Positions 56,635-64,000 of a stretch of 64,000 bases of DNA are shown here, piece after piece (position 1 is the first letter of the stretch; every line of letters starts with the position of its first letter). A program made the position numbers and the translations under genes. The DNA is taken from positions 6,820,001 to 6,884,000 of the forward strand of contig JAPWFG010000015.1 in NCBI GenBank assembly GCA_028015205.1, written 5' to 3'. The DNA comes from Mytilisepta virgata. Lineage: Eukaryota; Mollusca; Bivalvia; Mytilida; Mytilidae. The notes under the pieces were generated by a model, which made no database searches, had not been told where the DNA came from, and worked only from the letters and a program-made list of their open reading frames with translations.

Positions 56635-59600
56635 TTATGAGTGTAGGTAAGTTAAACTTTTTGACCCTAATTTTCTGGAATCAGCATTTCCTTTAATAAG
56701 CTTCATTATGCCATCATGCCCCCTTGACCAAGCCAGGTCAATCGGTGTCTGACCTTTGCCATCGGCTTTATTTACATCACCATTGTTTTCAAGTAATAAT
56801 TTCAACATTTCTATATTACCATTCTCACAGCATACATGCACTGGAGTCTGACCTATATTGTTACACTGATTTATATCCGCTTTGTATTCAAGTAATACTT
56901 TAACAGTCTCATTAAAGCTAACCTCCCGCCTTAGTTTATCATAATAATCGAAAGATGTTTTGCACTTCCTGTATTGATAAATGCCAGCCTTATTTTTCAA
57001 AAGAGATTTGACAGTACCAGCAGATCCTATATAAGCTCTATGTAATGATGACTCTCCATATTCATCACAGTGAGACACATCAGCATTGTTCTTCAGTAAC
57101 AGTTTTACTGTATCTGTATGTCCTCCTTCACAAGCTATATACAATGGTGACTGTCTATATATATATCACACTGAGAGACATCAGCATTGTTCTCCAGTAA
57201 CAGTTTTACTACATCTGTATATCCTCCTTCACAAGCTTTATACAATGGTGACTGTCCATCTTCATCACACTGAGAGACATCAGCATTGTTCTCCAGTAAC
57301 AGTTTTACTATATCTGTATATCCTTCTTTACAAGCTTTATACAATGGTGACTCTCGATCTTCATCACACTGAGAGACATCAGCCTTGTTCTCCAGTAACA
57401 GTTTTAGTACATCTGTATGTCCTCCTTCACAAGCTTTATACAATGATGACTGTCTATCTTCATCACACTGAGAGACATCAGCATTGTTCTCCAGTAACAG
57501 TTTTACTATATCTGTATATCCTTCTTTACAAGCTTTATACAATGGTGACTGTCCATCTTCATCACACTGACAGACATCAGCATGGTTCTCCAGTAACAGT
57601 TTTAGTACATCTGTATGTCCTCTTTCACAAGCTTTATACAATGGTGATTGTCCATCTTTATCACACTTAGAGATATCAGCATTGTTCTTCAGTAACAGTT
57701 TTACTATATCTGTATGTCCTCCTTCACAAGCTTTATACAATGGTGACTGTCCATCTTCATAACACGGAGAGACATCAGCATTGTTCTTCAGTAACACTTT
57801 TACTGTATCTGTATGTCCTCCTTCACAAGCTTTATACAATGGTGACGGTCCATCTTTATCACACTTAGAGACATCAGCATTGTTCTTCAGTAACAGTTCT
57901 ACTGCATCTGTATGTCCTCCTTTACAAGCTTTATACAATGGCGACTATCCATCTTTATCACACTTAGAGACATCAGCATTGTCCTTCAGTAACAGTTTTA
58001 CTATATCTGTATGTCCTCCTTCACAAGGTTTATACAATGGTGACTGTCCATCTTTATCACACTGAGAGACATCAGCATTGTTCTTCAGTAACACTTTTAC
58101 TATATCTGTATGTCCTCCATCACAAGCTATATACAATGGTGACTGTCCATCTTCATCACACTTAGAAACATCAGCATTGTTCTTCAGTAACAGTTTTACT
58201 ATATTTGTATATCCTCCTTCACAAGCTTTATACAATGGTGATTGTCCATCTTTATCACACGGAGAGACATCAGCCTTGTTCTGCAGTAACAGTTTTACTG
58301 TATCTGTATGTCCTCCTTCACAAGCTTTATACAATGGTGACTGTCCATCTTCATCACACTGAGAGACATCAGCATTGTTCTCCAGTAACAGTTTTAGTAC
58401 ATCTGTGTGTCCTCCTTCACAAGCTTTACACAATTGTGATTGTCCATCTTTATCACACTTAGAGACATCAGCATTGTTCTTCAATAACTGTTTTACAATA
58501 TATGTATGTCCTCCTTCACAAGCTTTTTACAATGGTGACTGTCCATCTTTATCACACTGAGAGACATCAGCATTGTTCTTCAGTAACACTTTTACTATAT
58601 CTGTATGTCCTCCATCACAAGCTATATACAATGGTGACTGTCCATCTTTATCACATTTAGAAACATCAGCATTGTTCTTCAGTAACAGTTTTACTATATC
58701 TGTATGTCCTCCTTCACAAGCTATATACAATGGTGACTGTCCATCTTTATCACACTTAGAGACATCAGCATTGTTCTTCAGTAACAGTTTTACTATATCT
58801 GTATGTCCTACTTCACAAACTTTATACAATGGTGACTGTCCATCTTTATAACACTGAGAGACATCAGCATTGTTCTTCAGTAACAGTTTTACTATATCTG
58901 TATGTCCTCCTTCACAAGCTATATACAATGGTGACTGTCCATCTTTATCACACTTAGAGAGATCAGCATTGTTCTTCAGTAACAGTTTTACTATATCTGT
59001 ATGTCCTACTTCACAAGCTTTATACAATGGTGACTGTCCATCTTTATCACACTGAGAGACATCAGCATTGTTCTTCAGTAACAGTTTTACTATATCTGTA
59101 TGTCCTCCTTCACAAGCTTTATACAATGGTGACGGTCTATATTCAGCACACTGAGAGACATCAGCATGGTTCTCCAGTAACAGTTTTACTGTTTCTGTAT
59201 ATCCTCCCTCACAAGCTGTATACAATGATGACGGTCCATATTTATCACACTGAGAGACATCAGCATTGTTCTCCAGTAACAGTTTTACTATATCTGTATG
59301 TCCTCCTTTACAAGAAATATACAATGGTGACTGTCCATATTCATCACACTGTGAGACATCAGCATTGTTCTCAAGTAACAGTTTTACAGTATCTGTATGT
59401 CCTCCTTCACAAGCTATATACAATGGTGACTGTCCATATTCATCACACTGAGAGACATCAGCATTGTTCTCAAGTAAGTGTTTTACAGTATCTGTATGTC
59501 CTCCTTCACAAGCTATATAAAATAGTGACTGTCCATATTCATCACACTGAGAGACATCAGCATAATTTTCTAGTAATAATTTAACGTTATCTTTATAACC

Positions 59601-61072
59601 CAGTTCACAAGCTTTATATAAAGGCGACATCTTCTTATCATTAACTGTATTGACAGTACATCCTATTTCAATCAGAAACTTTACAATGTCTGTATATCCT
59701 TCTGTTACGGCTTCTATCAGAGGAGTAGTTATTTTTGGTTTATTAAACAATGAGAAGATATAACGTTCATCAACACCTCCTCTATCCATTTTTACATATT
59801 TCATTTCAGTGAAAACTGATTTTATGTTATCTCTGCTTTCTGTCCAGTATGTAATTAACTTTTCTCTGTATTTCTCATACTTTAATTGTTTATTATGTAG
59901 GGAGCTATAAATATAATTCTCTCTCAAATCTTGGAAAGTACGGTCAAAATATATTTCTTCAATGTATTCCTCTACTGGTATAAAACTGGTTTGATGGCTA
60001 TCAACAGATTTAAACATAAATCTATCCCCTATGAATGTACCAGGTGCATACTTTATAAAACATTCTGTAAGATGTTTTCCACATATAATAGCTGCAATGT
60101 CATAAATTTTATCATGTATAATACTATAAACACTATTTATCTCCTTGGTAAATGTACCAACAAGAGCTGATAAGCTTTTTTTAATCGAATTTTTATCTGT
60201 TTGAAGATTTAAATCTAACTTACATTCCTTGAAAATGTTCTCAATTGTGTTCTTAATATCTTCCTGAACACCCCTTGGATTTAAAAATTCAAATTTAAAA
60301 CCGTTTTTAAAAATTATACACAGACAGAGGGAACAAAAATGTGCAGATTCTCTTATCTTTAGCTCTTCAATGTCATTTTTAATAGTGTCTAATGGTTCAG
60401 ACAAAAGGAGATTAATTCTATCAAAGGATTGTTCAACTGACAGCTTACAAAGTAATGGAAAGAAATCAAATTTACCAATTATATGTTTTTTAATCTTTTT
60501 TATCATGTCTTCTGAAATGTATTGTTTTAAAATTAACGACCTTTCGTTTGGCAATAAACTTAAATCTGGGGAAAGCAAATTACATTCTTGTTCAAATAAG
60601 TTAAGTCTTTCAATCTGGTGATCTCTAAATATGTGAAGTCGACATGAAACTATTATTTTGGTTGAACAATTGGTAGCTGTCTTTACTTTCTCGTCTGTTC
60701 TTTCAACTGTTTTTTCTTTCCCAAATATCTTCTTTAATTTCCATGTGTTATCCTTCCACATTTTGATTGTTTGAATATTAATTGTTTCTTTGCCAAAAAT
60801 ATCATCTATTACAAAGACTTGTTTCTTTTTAAAATTATAGTATCGTATAATGTCAGCTGGACCTGACACACAAGTTACAATCTCATACTGGTCATGTTGA
60901 GTTAACTCTAAAGTCACGTGATGGACGATTGAAGATTTACCTGATCCAGAACTTCCTGTTACAACAACAGCGTTAAATGACAAAACTTTGTCTTTTACGA
61001 ACTTCGATGCTCTTGTCACAACAAACTCCTGATCTTCATATTTCCATTCCTGAATATCTGTTTTAATTTGAT
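56635..61072 (-). pseudogene. STAND NTPase with about 31 ankyrin repeats (broken gene, 5' exon missing)
   Basis: The exon starts at 61,072 after a ttatttgcag acceptor, phase 1; the ATG at 61,097 lies in the intron. The N-terminal 450 residues hold a P-loop NTPase: Walker A TGSSGSGKSS, Walker B VFVIDDIFG, then KIIVSCRL. These suit the nSTAND3-like group found with HEPN/DZIP3-type domains in mollusc proteins. From about 59,720 the protein is 33-residue ankyrin repeats (SPLYKACEGGHTDIVKLLLK type), about 31 of them, the last three diverged. Three lesions interrupt it: TAT-to-TAA at 58,527-58,529, CAG-to-TAG at 57,945-57,947, and a ta-run frameshift near 57,155-57,165. Intact parts would bind nucleotide and protein partners, plausibly in innate sensing (inferred). 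Lesions could be allelic or assembly errors. Confidence 0.75.
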
Positions 61073-61384
61073 CTGCAAATAATACAACGGTTATCATTAT
61101 TTATACAGTTGCAGTACCTGCATACATCCTGATGAGTGATCAAATAGATATGTTTTTATGCAATTTGACCTATAGCATGTTTGGCAATGCACTGCAATAC
61201 TTCTATATACATCTGGTTGTCAGATACTGCTCTAATTTAGAAATGATTCATTCATGCCATGCTCTATCCTTAGACCATGGTTAGATGTTATATTTGTTTA
61301 TATTTTCCACTCAGAAATAGCAATATTAACAAATATAATGCATACTCAAGTTCAAATGAGCATAGAGAATGGCACCAGTGAATT

Positions 61385-61870
61385 TTGTCTTGAGTAGCAA
61401 TATACCAGCATTGCCTGAATATGGCGTTTATCCTATTTTAAAGGACATGCGCGAGTTACCCTGACTTTCGAAAAAGAGAACTACTGCTGTCACAAAAGCT
61501 TCTTATCCAGCGTTTCATCAGGGAGAAGTTGATGGCATCACTAAGGAAATTTTACGGGCGTCATCACAAATTGATTGACCGTTACAGTGTTCCAATATTT
61601 AAGATGATGTTGGACCTGTTCCCACTGTCGTAACATTTCATGTGCCTCCACCGATTTGTGACTTCCACCGGATTGACTTTGTTGAACTTCACGACAGGTG
61701 CCGAATATGGAGCAGGGATTGCTTGCCCTTCTGGAGCACCTGGGTTCACTCCTGATTTTTATAGGAGTTTGTGTTGTTCATTGCTTTTTAGTTTTCTGTG
61801 TTTATTTGTTGAACTTGTGGTTGTTTATTTGTCTGTCCAATGGATTGGTTAAAATATGCCGAATAGTTTA
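61385..61870 (+). pseudogene. Penelope-like-type retroelement fragment, copy 2
   Basis: Closely matches 25,680-26,160: 'agtagcaatata.cagcat', the REKLMASLRKFYGRHHKLID reading, and the 'gagcagg.a.tgctt.cccttctgg' tail ending at 'ttgtctgtccaatgg'. Here the KLM...FYGRHH segment is in a clean frame, where the copy at 25,496 is shifted. It is 5'-truncated well downstream of the RT active site. Confidence 0.65.
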
Positions 61871-61879
61871 AAAGGAGAA

Positions 61880-63330
61880 GATCAAAATGTGAAAAGTTTA
61901 CGGACGACGATGGACGCAAAGTGATGACATAAGGTCACATGGCATATAGGCCAGATGAAGTAAATCTGTCAAGCTTTTGTAGAGTTAGAAAGATTCGTTA
62001 TACTAAAAATTCTTTGGTTTCACAAGTTATTAAATGTAAAAAGAGTAACTTCCTCGTGTATAGCTCTGTCCTTGGATATTTTTGGTATTACTCCTTTTGG
62101 TCATTTCAGCATTTTTGAATTTTACTTTCAACCTTTTGGATTATTGTTTTGGTCCTCAACATTTTACAAATGTTTTAGGCCTTAAGCACAACTGATGAGT
62201 CATAAATAAACAAAGTGTGCACATTTTATGTATCCAAATTGGTACAATGTATCAAAGAATTTGTTGTTATTAGTATCTGAGGTGTTTTTCTGAATTTGAA
62301 AAATAAAATAATAATTAGGCCACACCAAACTGAATTTTAGTTCTAAGGTTTTTGGACTGCAAAAATTGGTGCAAGTAAGCAAAGATCAATTTTGTTTGTG
62401 GATTAATTTTTTTAGGCGATGGATCAAATTTACGTGCGGCACATATTTTTAAAAAAATAATATACTGCTAAAATGTGTGAAAATAAAAATTTTTACAAAA
62501 TTTAAGGATCAGGCAAACAATTTTTATTTTTTTAATTTCTTGAAAAATGAAGAATTTAGGGCGATTTGTCAGCATGGCAGAAATATTTTTTCTTGAAATA
62601 GGAGTGGCGAAATCCAAAGAACTAAAGATCAGTTTGGTGTGGAGTTAATGAATAAAAAACAACACATTCATTCTTTTTTTACAATTAAGATCTTCATTTT
62701 TGAAATTAAACTTTTTCAAAGAAGCAGAAATGTTTGCTTGATCTTTATTAAATATTCATCAATAACCATAGAATTTTAGTAAAGAACTTATTTTATTCAA
62801 AAGTCCAAAATATGACCAACTGCTAATTATAATATTTGTAATCTAAGTTTTAAATGCAAATTTTTTTATTCTCCCAATATAGTTATACATGTTTAAAATA
62901 ATATAATAATGTTAGTTTCTCACATTAAATGTAGATCTAACATGGGGATCTCGTGTATAAAAATTGATAACTGTAACCTATGGGTTACAAAAGTCTCCCA
63001 AACGAAGGCCAAAATATACAAATACCTTTAATGAATCTATACAAACAAATGAATACAATATTTTCTTATTTATTAAATTAATAAAATATGAACATTCCAA
63101 TCTGTGTTGATATGTTCTTTGTAATGCAAGACTTGGGCGACTGATTAGACAAATGCCTTTGTACAGACATACTTTTTAGGCAAGACCACCTCCATTATAA
63201 AACCACTTTTATGATGCATATAGGGTGGTTTTATAAGAGGGTGACTACTGTTATAATTTTCATTTCATTTATCAATAAATATGATTATTTAAAATGTATG
63301 TTTTCTTTAATTTGAAGTAAGTCTTATCCG
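61880..63330. other. no recognisable gene
   Basis: AT-rich non-coding sequence. Nothing on either strand shows domain or splice-site support. Confidence 0.4.
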
Positions 63331-63339
63331 CATTTGAGC

Positions 63340-63910
63340 CTCATATCCTCTGCACTCCTTATGGACCTCCTTTCAAAAAAAAATTGGACAAGAGCTCCTC
63401 ATTTCCAGCCTATTCCGGCTGGATCTGGGGGTATTCACCCAATTCTACATTGCTGAAAACAAAACATTTTTCAAAATGATTCTATAGTAACACCAACTCT
63501 ACCTAGACCCCCCAAAACTACCTTAAAGACCCCCACAGAAAATCATCTTTGTTGGACCCCCTTACAAAAATTTGGGCAGGCGTTCCATGTGTCCAGCCTA
63601 TCCCGGCTGGTTCGGAGGGTGGCACACAACCACTTCTAAATTGCTGGAAACAAAGAATTTGTTTCATTTTGAAGTGAATTGTATCCACTCTTGGGCCCTA
63701 AAATTAATTCTGCACTCCTTTTTGGACGCCTTTAAAAAAATTAGGGGTTCGCCTAGAGATGCATATTGAATGTATCCTAAAGTTAAATAAGTTATGAACA
63801 TGCTGCAAATGTTTTTTCCCCATATGTTTCTATAGTAAACCCCACCGCTATTTGGACCCCCAAATATAACCTTAATGGACCACCAGAAAAATCAAAATGC
63901 TGGAAAGCAG
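63340..63910 (+). repeat. diverged tandem repeat, about 180-200-bp unit
   Basis: Phrases 'tggacc.cctt.caaaaaaa', 'cagcctatcccggctgg' and 'attgctggaaacaaa' recur in order near 63,360, 63,550 and 63,715. The frame at 63,572-63,769 is part of this repeat and not a gene. Confidence 0.65.
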
Positions 63911-64000
63911 TGGTGGAAAGATTGCAACTGTAGTTATGTATAATTTCAAACTGAATTTTATCACAGATTCATTCTTAGTTATGTGAGATCAATTACAGTG

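Noticed and set aside
57086..59584. Plus-strand ORFs with repeated HHTERHQHCSPVTVL-type peptides
   Set aside because: Antisense shadows of the 99-bp ankyrin repeats on the minus strand.

Overview
This window is AT-rich, intron-containing animal DNA dominated by repeats. Several signs point to a bivalve mollusc, most likely a marine mussel: a STAND NTPase joined to many ankyrin repeats, a multi-exon Ig receptor, tRNA-derived SINEs, jockey/CR1-type and Penelope-type retroelement remnants, a Tc1 transposon, and CCCTAA-type interstitial telomeric sequence. Genus is inferred from general familiarity, not proven here. No operons or bacterial features are present.

Layout. 1-7.7 kb is gene-poor, with dispersed and tandem repeats. 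7.9-10.85 kb (minus) holds the 3' exons of a single-pass Ig-domain receptor: Ig exon, Thr-rich stalk exon, then a TM/cytoplasmic exon with an ITIM-like motif, all with phase-1 introns. 10.9-27.7 kb has no recognisable gene but many tandem arrays and a decayed retroelement RT. 27.8-28.9 kb carries two small foldback elements. 28.9-35.1 kb holds three decayed LINE remnants with nested insertions, and 35.5-37.3 kb a satellite-like array.

37,964-47,918 is the centrepiece: a 9.96-kb, almost wholly palindromic mobile element. It has AGTAGTATATG...CATATACTACT termini and a perfect 6-bp target duplication (GGCCTA). Each arm carries, from outside in: a GC-rich array of ETS/CRE/NRF1/E2F/E-box-like motifs; a higher-order array built on a 31-bp minisatellite; and two adjoining zinc-binding-type ORFs (A and B). 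The centre contains degenerate telomere-type repeats. A Tc1 element with an intact-looking DD34E transposase is inserted in the left arm only; the right arm preserves the empty site. The two small elements at 27.8-28.9 kb share its termini, so this is a family. Its AG...CT ends and 6-bp duplications resemble those made by Polinton/Maverick-type integrases, but no integrase or polymerase is present, so its source of mobility is unknown.

48.0-49.6 kb is another inverted-repeat element with poly-G in its ends. 51.2-54.8 kb holds an interspersed repeat and two SINEs. 56.6-61.1 kb (minus) is a large STAND-NTPase/ankyrin gene broken by two nonsense changes and one dinucleotide-run frameshift. 61.4-64 kb holds a second retroelement tail and tandem repeats. 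Apart from the receptor, the NTPase-ankyrin gene and the element-borne ORFs, I see no convincing protein-coding genes.
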